DNA of 64,000 nucleotides, taken from assembly GCA_023400235.1 (NCBI GenBank), contig JAEXFI010000045.1:310001-374000 (forward strand), read 5' to 3'. The stretch comes from Bacillota bacterium. Lineage in GTDB: Bacteria > Bacillota > Clostridia > Acetivibrionales > DSM-1351. Numbering within the stretch: the first letter of the stretch is position 1; each line of letters begins with the position of its first letter. Below, in pieces: positions 17,858-27,428 of this stretch. Position numbers and translations under genes: made by a program. Below the pieces are notes generated by a model. It did no database searches. It was not told the DNA's origin and worked only from the letters and a program-made list of their open reading frames with translations.

Positions 17858-18436
17858 TTACTTTTTATATCCGGAGTATCTGTTTTTTTCCACCGCCAGT
17901 CTGCTGCGTTTCCAGATTTCTCTTCTCTTTAGCTGATGTTCCAGCTTCTTCATAAAACCGGAGAGTATAAGTTTTTCCGGCCATCTTTTCAACCTTACAA
18001 ACAGAATTTCCCTTTTGTCGATTGGCTTTACAAGAATAGTCAGCATATTTGCCTTGTTTCCTCCATGTATATCGGTAAATATCTGATCTCCAACAACAGC
18101 AATATTTTCTGGTTCAAGTCCAAGAGTTTCAGCTGCCTTCAAAAAGGCTTTGCCTGACGGCTTATATGCCCTGTGTATGGCAGTAACCGCTATATCCCTG
18201 TTGAACCTGACCACTCTTTTTTCAGTGGCGTTTGACAATATGCACACTTTGAAGCCTTTGGACCTAAGCTCTGAAATCCAGCTTACGGCATTTTCATCGG
18301 CGTCCTTGCTGTGCATGGGTACAAGAGTATTGTCTATATCCAGTATCAGACCTTTAATACCATTGTCTTTGAGCATATCCAGGTCTATATGCCTGATACT
18401 GTCATAATAAAAGTCAGGATAGTACTTTTCTATCAT
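17858..18436 (-). CDS. yqeG: YqeG-family HAD (IIIA) phosphatase
   Basis: This 192-residue HAD-superfamily protein shows motif I LILDIDNTLVP (nucleophile and acid Asp), motif II ILSNAT, and motifs III/IV KPSGKAFLKAAETLGLEPENIAVVGDQIFTDIHGGNKAN. YqeG enzymes are phosphatases, some acting on phosphatidylglycerophosphate-type substrates; the exact role is not settled in Clostridia. The GGAGG is 10 bp before the ATG. It is the first gene of yqeG-aroE. Confidence 0.92.
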   Translation of the reverse strand: MIEKYYPDFYYDSIRHIDLDMLKDNGIKGLILDIDNTLVPMHSKDADENAVSWISELRSKGFKVCILSNATEKRVVRFNRDIAVTAIHRAYKPSGKAFLKAAETLGLEPENIAVVGDQIFTDIHGGNKANMLTILVKPIDKREILFVRLKRWPEKLILSGFMKKLEHQLKRREIWKRSRLAVEKNRYSGYKK

Positions 18437-18597
18437 TTGTTATTTTCCTCCATGTCAATAATTTATAATAACAAAAGAATCAGTGCCAGACAAGCTTATG
18501 TTTCTTAATTTATATCTATTTACATCTGTATTTATATCTATTATCAGTAACTTTGCTCAAATTAATCCCACTGTTTTTTAGCCTGCAAAAGATTGAC

Positions 18598-20874
18598 CTA
18601 ACCTTCAAATACAAGCATGCGGTTTTCCAGGCATATTCCCAGGTCAAGCGTCCTTTCAGGGCCGTCCTTGAATCTTATCCGGGCATTCATACTGTTTGGC
18701 TCCATGGAAACAATGCTGCCAGGGCCGAACTTTTTGTGCACTATTCCCGTTCCCACAGAAAAGCCCTTTTCCAGTTCCTTTTTTAATAGTCTGCACACCT
18801 CGGATATAAATACCGAGGCTTGCAGATTTCCCTGGCTTGAAGCAGAGGGATAGACCAGATACAATTCCTTTCTGGCCCGGGTCATACCCACGTAAAACAG
18901 CCTTCTCTCCTCCTCCAGCACCGTCATGTCCTTTAATTCAACTGCTTTTTCCAGCAGCCTGTCCCCCGGCAGCTCACTGTTTATAAGGTCAATCATAAAT
19001 ACACGGTCGTATTCCAGGCCCTTGGAGGAATGAAGAGTGCTGAGAGTAACACCTGCGTTGCCCTGACCTGCAGGTGTTTCCTTATTCCCTTCAAGCAGAC
19101 CGTCCAGCTCAGACAGTCTGTCCAGAAATCCCACGATGCTGCTGCAGTTGCAGGCAATTTCCTGTAATATTTCAAAAAGCCTGCAGCTGTATTCACTGGA
19201 AAGGCCCACAAGCCCGCAATACTCTTTTACGCTTTCCAGGTATTTAAAGTTGTTTTTAATGTACTCCAGAGCATTCCAGGGCCTCTTTTCAGCAAGCCGG
19301 GCAAATTCCACCCTGACTGCCTGCAAGCCTTCCAATTGAAAGGGCTTCAGCTCAATTCCATTCATTATGCGGTCTATAACCGGCCTGTCGCCGCTTCCGG
19401 TCAGTGCACACTCAAGCATGGCCTTTGATATAAAGCGGTTCATTCTGTACTATATCTTTGAGAAGGCCTCCACATCCCGGGGATCCAGCGCAAAGTGCAA
19501 AAAGGCAGTTACTTCCTGTACCAGCCAGTGTCTGAAGAAATGCAGCTTGTTCTGCCGTATTCTGAACCGTATACCGTTCCTTTCAAGCAAATCCGCCACC
19601 AGTATGGAGGACAGGTTATTCCTGTACAAAACGGCTGTATGTAAATGGCTGTCTCCACAGGTATTCCCGCCCTCACCTACCTTGTCCAGTAAAAACTTCA
19701 GCTGCTCTCTCTGGCTCCGGGTTTTGACGGTTTCAGGCTCCTTTCCCGGTGCATTCACAGCTGCATGGTTCTTATCATATCTGTTTATGTTCTGCCTTAT
19801 AAAGCTGCTGCTGAGCCTTACCATATTTCCGCCGGAGCGGTAATTGCATTCAAGCCTGTAAATACTGCATTGTCCGAATTGCTTTTCAAAATCCAGTACG
19901 TATCGGGGGTCTGCCCCACGAAAGCCGTATATGGACTGGTCGTCGTCAGCAACTATGAATACATTTCCGCTCTCAGCCGACAGAAGCCTTATAAGCTCAA
20001 ACTGTATTTTTGAAAGATCCTGACCTTCATCTACCTGGATATAGGTATATTTACTTCTGTAATAAGCCAGCAGTCTGGGATATTTGGTCAGTATGCTGTA
20101 GGCATAGGTCAGCATATCGTCGAAATCTATGAGCAGCTTGCTCTTTTTGTAGTCCTCATATGCCCGGTATACCTGCGGAAACCTTTTGGTATTGAAATTC
20201 AGGCCGTCAAACTCTTTAATCATACTGTTTTTCACAAGACCTATTTCATTTATCAGGGTTTCCAGTTCATCATCATTTATTTTTACAGTGTTTATTTTCA
20301 GGTAAATATCCTTTAAAAGCCTGTGTTTTCCCGATTCCTGCTCAGCGCCCTCTATTCTTTGGAGCCTGCGGCCCTTCATTCTTTCATATTCTCTGACCAC
20401 CCTGTTGCAAAAGCTGTGAAGCGTAGCAAAATGAACCTTTTCAGAAATGTCGGAGCCATACTGCCTGATAAACCTCTTTTCCATCTCCAACTGAGCGGCT
20501 TTGTTAAAGGTTAGGGTAAGTATGCTCTGGGGTTTTATGCCTGCTTCCTTTATCAGGAAAGCCGCTCTGGGGGTTATGGCAGTAGTTTTCCCACTTTTAT
20601 GGTTCTCCAGATATTCCCGCATAGGTTTCAAATCTTCTTCAGTCACATCTTTGGGGACTTTGCCGGTTTTATAAACCGGACCATATTTAATTAAATAGTT
20701 CACTCTGTTTACAATAACTGTAGTTTTGCCACTGCCAGGCCCAGCAATTAAAAGTATTGGTCCCTCCGTAGCAAGAACTGCTTGTCTCTGTTCTATATTT
20801 AATAGCTTGAACTCATTTTCTATTATTGTATCTCTTAAATTGCAAAATTCCTTGTGTATTTCCAGCTGGGTCAT
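18598..20874 (-). pseudogene. UvrD/PcrA-like helicase split by an in-frame amber codon
   Basis: One frame encodes about 758 codons of an SF1A helicase, the normal family length, but codon 475 is TAG (19450-19452). Before it lie Q-motif/Walker A IAGPGSGKTTVIVNRV, QVDEGQDLSKIQFELI (motif II region) and DDDQSIYGFRGA. After it lie TLHSSKGLEYDRVFMIDL (motif V) and RRLFYVGMTRARKELYLVYP (motif VI). Both halves are needed for a helicase. The local sequence AFSKI*YRMNRFISKAML fits the family's IYY(K/R) segment, so a Tyr codon (TAT/TAC) probably became TAG by one base. The ATG at 19443 has no ribosome site. Could be readthrough or a sequence error. Confidence 0.85.
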
Positions 20875-20972
20875 AAAAAACCCTTTCTTTTATTTATATA
20901 TCTCATTAATATTATTATTTAAATTCCACGACCCTTTTATATGAATTTGCACTCTAACAAAAGCAATGCCAA

Positions 20973-21602
20973 TTATTCATCAGGAGGAGACCAATCCTCC
21001 ACCTTTTGCCATGGCTTATCCTTTTCCTCCCTTTCATATACTGAACCCAAATCTCCCTTAAGCGGGTGAAGCAAGGTAGGGTCTTTATCCAGCAGGTACC
21101 CGACCTTAACAAGCGAAATGTTACCCGGAGCATTGTTATATTCCTCACTTTCAAGACCTGTGAACATTCTCCATCCGCTATCCTGTTCCCTGTCAGGTTT
21201 TTCCCTGTACAAAAATCGTATAATATTACCATCCTCCATACACATTTTTGATACTAAGGCCATCTTCTCACTGGAGTCTATCCAACGAGGGTCACCCTTT
21301 TTAATAATAGTCTGAGCAATATGCCTTGCTTCAAATTCAATCTTATCACCAGCATTAATGGTCTTTATATAAACGGGTTGATTAGTCAGTACTCCTGCAT
21401 ATTTTCCGTGCTTTGCATCGGTAATTTCAACCCACATTCTTTCTGCCCTTGGCTCATCTTCCTTTGGGCTATTGAGTAAAAAGTGCAATCTTACCAAATC
21501 TCCTTTTTTCTGAGATTTACGTTCCTCTGACAAAGGAATAAAAAAATCATTTGGGTTCTTCTTATTTACTGCTTCTACATCTTCCAATGACCAGTCCGTC
21601 AT
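20973..21602 (-). CDS. DUF2314-DUF2185 two-domain protein
   Basis: This 209-residue cytoplasmic protein has an N-terminal DUF2314-like part (KGDLVRLHFLL, ERMWVEITDAKHGKYAGVLTN, GDKIEFEARHI; about residues 30-105). A C-terminal DUF2185-like part follows (VSKMCMEDGNIIRFLYREKP, DSGWRMFTGLESEEY, LVKVGYLLDKDP, LHPLKGDLGSVYERE; about 118-200). DUF2185 (Imm33-like) is found among immunity proteins of polymorphic toxin systems, but no toxin adjoins this copy. An AGGAGG site sits ideally before the ATG. It lies between two helicase genes on the same strand. Confidence 0.82.
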   Translation of the reverse strand: MTDWSLEDVEAVNKKNPNDFFIPLSEERKSQKKGDLVRLHFLLNSPKEDEPRAERMWVEITDAKHGKYAGVLTNQPVYIKTINAGDKIEFEARHIAQTIIKKGDPRWIDSSEKMALVSKMCMEDGNIIRFLYREKPDREQDSGWRMFTGLESEEYNNAPGNISLVKVGYLLDKDPTLLHPLKGDLGSVYEREEKDKPWQKVEDWSPPDE

Positions 21603-21647
21603 AAATACCTCCTAAACAATTTGAGTAAAATATAAATCATAATAATA

Positions 21648-21743
21648 TCCGCCTTCCAGGCAAATATGTGCCTTCAACCATTTTATTTATGGGTTCCCGC
21701 GGTTTGGGTTTTAAGTAGTCATTACTTCAGGAGGCTTTCAGCC
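21648..21743 (-). repeat. Diverged copy (B) of the ~100-bp dispersed structured element
   Basis: Read on the minus strand, this stretch aligns with 63636-63729 over about 95 positions with two small gaps and roughly three quarters identity by eye. The 5' part overlaps the last codons of the helicase gene that ends at 21722. The hairpin TTTGCCTGGAAGGCGGA is kept, but the GTGCTT/AAGCAC stem is broken, so this copy looks decayed. Confidence 0.65.
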
Positions 21744-24100
21744 GATAGTAATTGACTTGTCCAGAATTGCTCCAGCTTTTTTTGCAGCTCACGGTTGCTC
21801 CTCACGCTGCTGCCATGCTCCCAATGCTTTGGAAACAAGCTTCTATAGTTTCTTTGAGAAAAGCGCTCATCCACCAGCAGCACCACACCCCTGTCGTTTT
21901 CCGAACGTATGACGCGCCCGGCAGCCTGGAGCACCTTGTTCATACCCGGAAACATATAAGCATTTTCATAGCCCATCCCGTTCTTTTTCTGGAAATATTC
22001 CATTATTATGTCCTGCTCGATGCTTATCTGAGGCAGCCCCACACCTATAACAATGGCTCCTATCAGCCTGTCCCCCTTTAAATCTATGCCCTCTGAAAAA
22101 ATTCCTCCCAACACTCCGAAGCAAATCATGGGAGAGGTATTGGAGGGCTGAAACCTGTTGAGGAAGATTTCCCGTTCTTCCTCACTCATGGCACTTTCCT
22201 GCACGAAGGTATCAATTTCAGGATATTTTTCCACGAATCTTGAGTAAACCTCGTTCATGTATTTATAGGAAGGGAAGTAAACCAGGTAATTGCCCACCCG
22301 CATGTCAACAGCTGCCTTTATAATATCAACAATGGATGCATAGCTGTTCTCACGGTTTTTGTACTTTGTGGAGACGGCGTCCTGCACCAGCAGACAAAGC
22401 CTCTCAGTGTCAAAGGGGGAGCAAAGGTTTATATTATAGTCCTCTGCATGGCCTCCCAGAATATCCATAAAATAACCGAGAGGCGTCAAAGTAGCAGAAA
22501 AAAACACTGCCGACTTTCCCCTCTTTACAGCTTCACTCAGCAGATATGATGGGTCCACACAAAAAAGCTTTACTCTGACCTCACTGCCATTGGCCTCAAT
22601 AAAGGTCACATATCTCTGGTCGTAAAATTCCGATATTTTCAAAAAGGCTATAGCGTTGAAGTATACTTCCAGCAGCTGATCAAAGCCTTCAATACCCTTG
22701 TTCTGGTTCTTTACTATCCATTCCTCCGCCTCTGTTACAAAACGGTTCAAGAGCTTGTAAAGGTCGCCCGGTTCCTCCTTGTTTATCATATAGCCGGTCT
22801 CCCCGCACTGTTTTCTCAGAGAAATCATGCAGGTATTTATATTGTTTAGTGACTTGGCGATTTTAGGCTGATGTTTCTTCATGTTCTTTTTAGCCTCATA
22901 AAAAGCCGTCTTGGATATTTGCGCTGAAAACATTTCTCTTGCCCTGTCTACAAGATTATGGGCCTCATCCACCAAAAAGGCATAGTCCCCGTCATTGTTC
23001 AGGAAAAATCTTTTTAAATATACCCTGGGGTCAAATACATAGTTGTAATCACATATGACACAATCCGCCCACAGGGACAAATCCAGTGCGAACTCAAAGG
23101 GACATACCTGGTGCTTTTGAGCGAATTCTTCGATTATCTCCCTTGTGAGAACCTGGGATTTATCCAATATATCCGTCAAGGCATCGTTCACCCTGTTATA
23201 ATGTCCACTGGCATATTGGCAGTGGTCGGGATTGCAGTTTACCTCAGTGCAAAAGCATATCTTATCCTTGGCAGTGAGGGTAAGTGTACGAAATTTCAGT
23301 CCTCCCTCCCGCATTCTGGAAAAAGCTTCTTCGGCAACCTGCCTGGTTATGGTCTTTGCAGTCAGATAAAATATCTTTGAGATGTGCTGTTCACCAAAGG
23401 CTTTTACGGCGGGAAAAAGCGTAGAAATTGTTTTCCCTATTCCAGTGGGAGCCTGCACAAATAGCTTCCTGTCCTGGATTATTGTCTTGTATGCAGCCAC
23501 CGCCAGCTCTCTTTGACCCTTGCGATATTTTGGGAAGGGAAATTGAAGCTGCTTTATGGAGCAGTCTCTTATGGTATTCCAGGCGTCGGACATTCTGGCC
23601 CAGACCAGATAACTTTCCAACAGCTGTCTCATAAAGTCCTGGAGCTCATTTATTTCATAAGCTCTGCGAATTATTTTCTTTTCCTCTGTATCTATCTGAA
23701 AATAAGTAAGCTGTACAAAAATATTTTTTATATCATTTTGGACACAATAAATAAAGGCATAGCATTTAGCCTGGGCCCAGTGAAGCAGGCTGAACTCCTC
23801 GTCTATATATTCCAGCGGCCTTGCAGTTGACTTTATTTCATCTATGACGATTCCCTCCGGCTCAGAGATAACCCCGTCGGCACGTCCCTCAAGCTTTATG
23901 TTAAAACCGTCTATGAGATAGTCATAGGAAAGAAATACTTCCTTTGTATACTTGTCTCCGCTTTCCTTTTGAAGCTTCTGGTGAATCTTGGTGCCTTCCA
24001 GCATTCTGCCCGAGGAGACAAGTCTGTTGTCTATGTCTCCCGATCTCAGTACCAGTTCCACAAGATTTCTTATTGAAATTTTTATCTGAGCTTTTTCCAT
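21722..24100 (-). CDS. RecB/Cas4-like nuclease fused to DinG/XPD-type Fe-S helicase
   Basis: This 792-residue protein has an N-terminal PD-(D/E)xK nuclease-like domain (EGRADGV, IVIDEIKSTARPLEY, HWAQAKCYAF; about residues 1-180). An SF2 Rad3/XPD-like helicase follows: Walker A VQAPTGIGKTISTLFP, a Cys-rich Fe-S region (CFCTEVNCNPDHCQYASG ... CPFE), FLVDEAHNLVDRAREM, SATLTPLGYF and QAAGRVIRSENDRGVVLLVDERF. It probably unwinds and processes branched or damaged DNA. AAGGA precedes the ATG. Its last codons overlap repeat copy B. It lies close to a second, broken helicase gene. Confidence 0.88.
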   Translation of the reverse strand: MEKAQIKISIRNLVELVLRSGDIDNRLVSSGRMLEGTKIHQKLQKESGDKYTKEVFLSYDYLIDGFNIKLEGRADGVISEPEGIVIDEIKSTARPLEYIDEEFSLLHWAQAKCYAFIYCVQNDIKNIFVQLTYFQIDTEEKKIIRRAYEINELQDFMRQLLESYLVWARMSDAWNTIRDCSIKQLQFPFPKYRKGQRELAVAAYKTIIQDRKLFVQAPTGIGKTISTLFPAVKAFGEQHISKIFYLTAKTITRQVAEEAFSRMREGGLKFRTLTLTAKDKICFCTEVNCNPDHCQYASGHYNRVNDALTDILDKSQVLTREIIEEFAQKHQVCPFEFALDLSLWADCVICDYNYVFDPRVYLKRFFLNNDGDYAFLVDEAHNLVDRAREMFSAQISKTAFYEAKKNMKKHQPKIAKSLNNINTCMISLRKQCGETGYMINKEEPGDLYKLLNRFVTEAEEWIVKNQNKGIEGFDQLLEVYFNAIAFLKISEFYDQRYVTFIEANGSEVRVKLFCVDPSYLLSEAVKRGKSAVFFSATLTPLGYFMDILGGHAEDYNINLCSPFDTERLCLLVQDAVSTKYKNRENSYASIVDIIKAAVDMRVGNYLVYFPSYKYMNEVYSRFVEKYPEIDTFVQESAMSEEEREIFLNRFQPSNTSPMICFGVLGGIFSEGIDLKGDRLIGAIVIGVGLPQISIEQDIIMEYFQKKNGMGYENAYMFPGMNKVLQAAGRVIRSENDRGVVLLVDERFSQRNYRSLFPKHWEHGSSVRSNRELQKKLEQFWTSQLLSAESLLK

Positions 24101-24199
24101 GGCTTATCCTTATGTTTTTTAAAGAGGTTTTATGGTCATCCAGGCTGCTTTTCAGGGTTCCCGGTACAATGTATTTCAGTACTTTCAGTGTATTCAATA

Positions 24200-24250
24200 G
24201 GCTCTTAGAGCTTCTTAGGGCTTCTTAGGGCTTTTCAGCGCTCTTCAGGG
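24200..24250. repeat. Short tandem 10-bp repeat at a gene end
   Basis: The unit CTTCTTAGGG occurs twice in full (24211-24230) with degenerate copies on both sides, so five 10-mers follow in register. It spans the stop codon of the phosphoesterase gene (stop at 24225-24227); each unit carries a TAA on the minus strand. Confidence 0.6.
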
Positions 24251-25178
24251 TAACTGAAACCAGCTCCGGAGGATTGAACATTCTGGGCAGCGGCGCATTG
24301 TTTCCCAGCCCCCTGCTGACTATCATGGTTGTACCCTCCCCTGTCCACCTGCCGTCGGTATAATCAGGAAACCACCTCTGCTTTTGCTGGGGAGAAACCA
24401 GTCCGCCCATAAAGGGAAGCTGCAGCTGCCCTCCGTGCATATGTCCCGAAAGCACCAATTGAAACCCTTTCCCCTTGATATGGTCAAACATGTTGGCCCT
24501 GTGGAAAAGGAGTATGTTAAAACCCTTCCCGGGCTTGAAAGCCCTGAGCCTTTCCTTCAGGTAAGCCTCCGCCATAAAGTCATTCCAGGTTTCCGGGTCC
24601 CGTATACCAAAAAGCACAATACCTGCATTGCCACGCCGGAGAAGCAGCTCCCGGTTGTCCAGAAGCTGTACTCCCGTATTCTCCAGCATTTTTTCAAAGG
24701 CTTTAAAACCATTATACCAGACATCGTGATTCCCCGACACAAAATACACCGGAGCCACCTTGACAAGTGCGGTTGCCAGTTCTATGACCGGTTGGGTGTT
24801 TATTCTGTCCTCATCAATAAGGTCGCCTGTTATTACAATAATATCAGGCTTTTGTTCTGTTGCCTTTTGAATAAGTGCTTTTGTCCCTCCGTGAAAGGTT
24901 CCTGTATGAAAATCAGATATTTGAAGTATCTTAAAGCCGTTAAATTCCACAGGTATGCGCCGGGATTCCACAACGTAGTGCGAAACACAGATTACCGTAG
25001 AAAAATAAACCAGTACAGACACAAGAATCAGATTTGACAGCAGAATAATCAGCGCAGTAATGCCGGAACTTATTTTCTTCTTAAGTTTTGGCTTTACTGC
25101 CTTTGAAAAAATCAGAACTGCAAGATTCCATATTAATGTCAGCAGCAGTAAAGTACTGGCAGGATTTATCCCCCTCAT
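24225..25178 (-). CDS. Membrane-anchored metallophosphoesterase (YkuE/YaeI type)
   Basis: This 317-residue protein has two N-terminal membrane segments (about residues 8-27 and 38-66) and then a calcineurin-like phosphoesterase domain. Metal-binding motifs are visible: QISDFHTG, ITGDLIDED, SGNHDVWYNG and SGHMHGGQLQLP. YkuE/YaeI relatives hydrolyse lipid-linked substrates such as UDP-diacylglucosamine analogues at the membrane; the substrate here is unknown. AAGGGG precedes the ATG. Confidence 0.9.
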   Translation of the reverse strand: MRGINPASTLLLLTLIWNLAVLIFSKAVKPKLKKKISSGITALIILLSNLILVSVLVYFSTVICVSHYVVESRRIPVEFNGFKILQISDFHTGTFHGGTKALIQKATEQKPDIIVITGDLIDEDRINTQPVIELATALVKVAPVYFVSGNHDVWYNGFKAFEKMLENTGVQLLDNRELLLRRGNAGIVLFGIRDPETWNDFMAEAYLKERLRAFKPGKGFNILLFHRANMFDHIKGKGFQLVLSGHMHGGQLQLPFMGGLVSPQQKQRWFPDYTDGRWTGEGTTMIVSRGLGNNAPLPRMFNPPELVSVTLKSAEKP

Positions 25179-25304
25179 ATTTCCCCTTAAAAATTAAAAT
25201 ACATACTTATAATATATTTTCTATAACCGGAAGACATACGAAAAAACATAATATAAATTCCCGGTTCTTATTATTTTCATGTTACTTTATATGTAATAAA
25301 AATT

Positions 25305-25336
25305 CAAGCCTGTCAGAAATTTTCCTGACAGGCTTG
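25305..25336 (-). terminator. Intrinsic terminator after the DUF1540 gene
   Basis: A perfect 12-bp stem (25305-25316 with 25325-25336) is followed on the minus strand by AATTTTTATT, 22 bp downstream of the DUF1540 stop. Confidence 0.85.
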
Positions 25337-25357
25337 GAAGTTGCAAGCTTTTAAGCT

Positions 25358-25534
25358 TTACAGGCTTGCGCCGGGAGTGAAGGTTGAACAGTCGGTTTCC
25401 TGTGAATTTGAGGCATTTCTTGGCTGAACCTCAATCCTGTCCGCTGTACAGTGGTCACCTTGCATGTAATAGCTGCAAGTGTTTACCACACATCTGATTC
25501 CCTGGTTTGGTTGATCCATCTTTTTAGCTTTCAT
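25358..25534 (-). CDS. DUF1540 small cysteine-rich protein
   Basis: This 58-residue reading frame starts MKAKKMDQPNQGIRC and has the DUF1540 pattern: CVVNTCSYYMQGDHCTAD, then DCSTF near the C-terminus. The spacing of its four cysteines suggests a metal or small-fold site. DUF1540 proteins are common in spore-forming Clostridia and have no established function. GGAGG (25543-25547) is 8 bp before the ATG and a strong terminator follows, so it is a single-gene unit. Confidence 0.9.
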   Translation of the reverse strand: MKAKKMDQPNQGIRCVVNTCSYYMQGDHCTADRIEVQPRNASNSQETDCSTFTPGASL

Positions 25535-25630
25535 ATAATATTCCTCCAGAATAATTTAAATATTTTTCATAAATATTATCTGGATAAGTAAATTTTTTAT
25601 TCTTCCTAAATTAACCTGCTTAGCTGGTTA

Positions 25631-26095
25631 CTACCTTCTCGCCTTCCCTGTTATATGCTCTATGGCAAGTTTCATAACCTTGGTCTTGTCCATATCCTTT
25701 TTTATATACTCAATGCCCTGGGGTACAAACGCGCCTGAGTATTTTTCCACAAGAGCCAGCAAAGCGGCTTCCTTTTCAGCACCAGTTACCTCGGTGCAGT
25801 GACCGAAGGCTATTGCGCTTATATACCTGTAGCTGAATTTGTCTGGAATAGGCTCCGAGTTTCCGATTACACAAAAGGAAACCTTGCTGCTAAAGGCAAT
25901 ATTATCAATTTTTTCACCTACCGGAGCACAGTGAAAATAAATGCTGTTGTCCAATAATACATGGTTCAAGGGAACTCCATAAGCATATCCATTTCCCCCG
26001 GTTGTGGAAAGCACCCCGTATTGTGCTTCCTCCATAAGCTTCAGCGCTTCTTCACTGCTGACCTGTCTGTCGTTTCTTCTCATCTCTCTGAACAT
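25631..26095 (-). CDS. Pyridoxamine 5'-phosphate oxidase-like flavoprotein (NimA type)
   Basis: This 154-residue split-barrel protein has the family pattern: MRRNDRQVSSEEALKLMEEAQYGVLSTTGGNGYAYGVPLNHVL, IYFHCAPVGEKIDNI and the late FGHCTEV. The fold binds FMN or F420-like cofactors, and NimA members can reduce nitroimidazole drugs. The histidine of IYFHCA matches the position used in this family. Substrate is not readable. GGAGG precedes the ATG. Monocistronic by spacing from its neighbours. Confidence 0.87.
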   Translation of the reverse strand: MFREMRRNDRQVSSEEALKLMEEAQYGVLSTTGGNGYAYGVPLNHVLLDNSIYFHCAPVGEKIDNIAFSSKVSFCVIGNSEPIPDKFSYRYISAIAFGHCTEVTGAEKEAALLALVEKYSGAFVPQGIEYIKKDMDKTKVMKLAIEHITGKARR

Positions 26096-26144
26096 GACTC
26101 TATCCTCCGTGCTACAAATTAGATTTTTATTAATGCTTGATTTA

Positions 26145-26738
26145 TTATTTTATTAATATTCCTTTTTCAACAGCGCTCTCAATAATTTCTTTTGCAAAAT
26201 CCCACAACTCCGGCACATGCTGCTCCAGCAGCCTGTTTCTCTTTAGTACCCTTTCACTGGTGACTCCCGGCTTCTGCCAGGTATGCCCGCCGGTATTAAA
26301 GTTCAGTAAAAGAGGCTGAAGCCTGTCCATACATGCAGCAAATCCGGCCTCCGGAGTTTCCAGCTCTTCAAACTCCCTCCAGAGCTGAAAGATTTCCTTT
26401 GCCTGTTCCTCCGGCAATATGCCGAACAGTCTCTCAGCCGCCTTTTTCTCCCTTTCAGCCTTATCCTCCAGGCCTTTGTCATCATAGCAGAAGGTGTCTC
26501 CCGCATCTATCTCCACCAGGTCATGTACAAGTATCAGCTTCAGTACCTTGAGCATGTCCAGGTTCTTTTCAGTTGAATATTCACTGAGCACCATAGCCAT
26601 GACAGCCATATGCCAGGAATGCTCAGCATCGTTTTCATTTTCAGTGGTACCTATAACAACATTCTGGCGAAAAATCCTCTTCAGCCGGTCAATCTCCGTA
26701 ACAAACCCTATCTGTCTTTTAAGGCGTTCCTCAAGCAT
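26145..26738 (-). CDS. HD-domain hydrolase (YfbR/HDDC2-like 5'-nucleotidase)
   Basis: This protein of about 197 residues has the HD phosphohydrolase motifs HSWHMAVMAMVLSEYS, LKLILVHDLVEIDAGDTFCYD and a C-terminal helical cap. HDDC2/YfbR relatives dephosphorylate deoxynucleoside 5'-monophosphates. The start is ATG at 26738 (MLEERLKRQ) since AAAGGAGAG lies just upstream; the in-frame ATG at 26756 would precede that site. It follows the membrane-protein gene at 26766 closely. Confidence 0.88.
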   Translation of the reverse strand: MLEERLKRQIGFVTEIDRLKRIFRQNVVIGTTENENDAEHSWHMAVMAMVLSEYSTEKNLDMLKVLKLILVHDLVEIDAGDTFCYDDKGLEDKAEREKKAAERLFGILPEEQAKEIFQLWREFEELETPEAGFAACMDRLQPLLLNFNTGGHTWQKPGVTSERVLKRNRLLEQHVPELWDFAKEIIESAVEKGILIK

Positions 26739-26765
26739 TATTCTCTCCTTTGGCATTTTCCCGTA

Positions 26766-27320
26766 TTATAAAGTATCGCCGCATTCATTCATAAATCTCA
26801 TTATACTACAAATAATAATAAAATAAATAACCATCAATGCTATTATGTAACCTATTCCGATGACAGGGATGAAAGCCATCAGCGGTGCCAGAAGAATTGC
26901 CAGCTGGATGAACAGATAATGCCGCCACTGGCTCCCTGCTTTTTCGGCAATGGAAACCAAGCCTTTACTGTAAGCCACGTCAATAATACCCTGGAAAAGA
27001 TAATAGGCATAGGCAATGCTCAGAGCTGTGGTCACAAGGGCCAGGGGTATGGACAAAAGTCCCAGGGACCCGAGATTTAATGGTCCGATGTTTTCGTTGG
27101 AAGGCCTTTGATACAGGTCGGTTAATGAAATAGCCAGGAGTGGCAGGCTAATATAAAAGGCCCTTTTGAAATGCCCGCTAAAGGCCATTATGGAATAGGT
27201 TCCATAGGCAAACATAATATACCCCACAATGTCAGGCAATATATCAAAGCCTTGTATCCGGAAATCAATAAATAGAAATAAAAAAGCAAAGCCGATTATA
27301 TTTAACGCACTTTTATTCAT
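26766..27320 (-). CDS. Hypothetical multi-pass membrane protein
   Basis: This 184-residue protein has about five hydrophobic segments (near residues 5-20, 30-46, 55-68, 88-112, 135-175). It shows no catalytic motif. The N-terminal stretch FRIQGFDILPDIVGYIMFAYG recurs in small uncharacterised Clostridial membrane proteins. GAGGTTAAGAC precedes the ATG. It is followed closely by the HD hydrolase, so the two may be cotranscribed. Function unknown. Confidence 0.75.
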   Translation of the reverse strand: MNKSALNIIGFAFLFLFIDFRIQGFDILPDIVGYIMFAYGTYSIMAFSGHFKRAFYISLPLLAISLTDLYQRPSNENIGPLNLGSLGLLSIPLALVTTALSIAYAYYLFQGIIDVAYSKGLVSIAEKAGSQWRHYLFIQLAILLAPLMAFIPVIGIGYIIALMVIYFIIICSIMRFMNECGDTL

Positions 27321-27428
27321 GTCTTAACCTCACTTCCAATAACATAATATGTCTGAAATAGTATGGCTGAATAATTAAAATGGCCGTTGCGGGCGGTGCT
27401 TGACCCCTGCTTCAAACATTTCAACAAA

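Noticed and set aside
20954..21232. A 92-residue minus-strand frame overlapping the DUF2314/DUF2185 gene
   Set aside because: It is in a different frame of a clearly coding gene and has no ribosome site.
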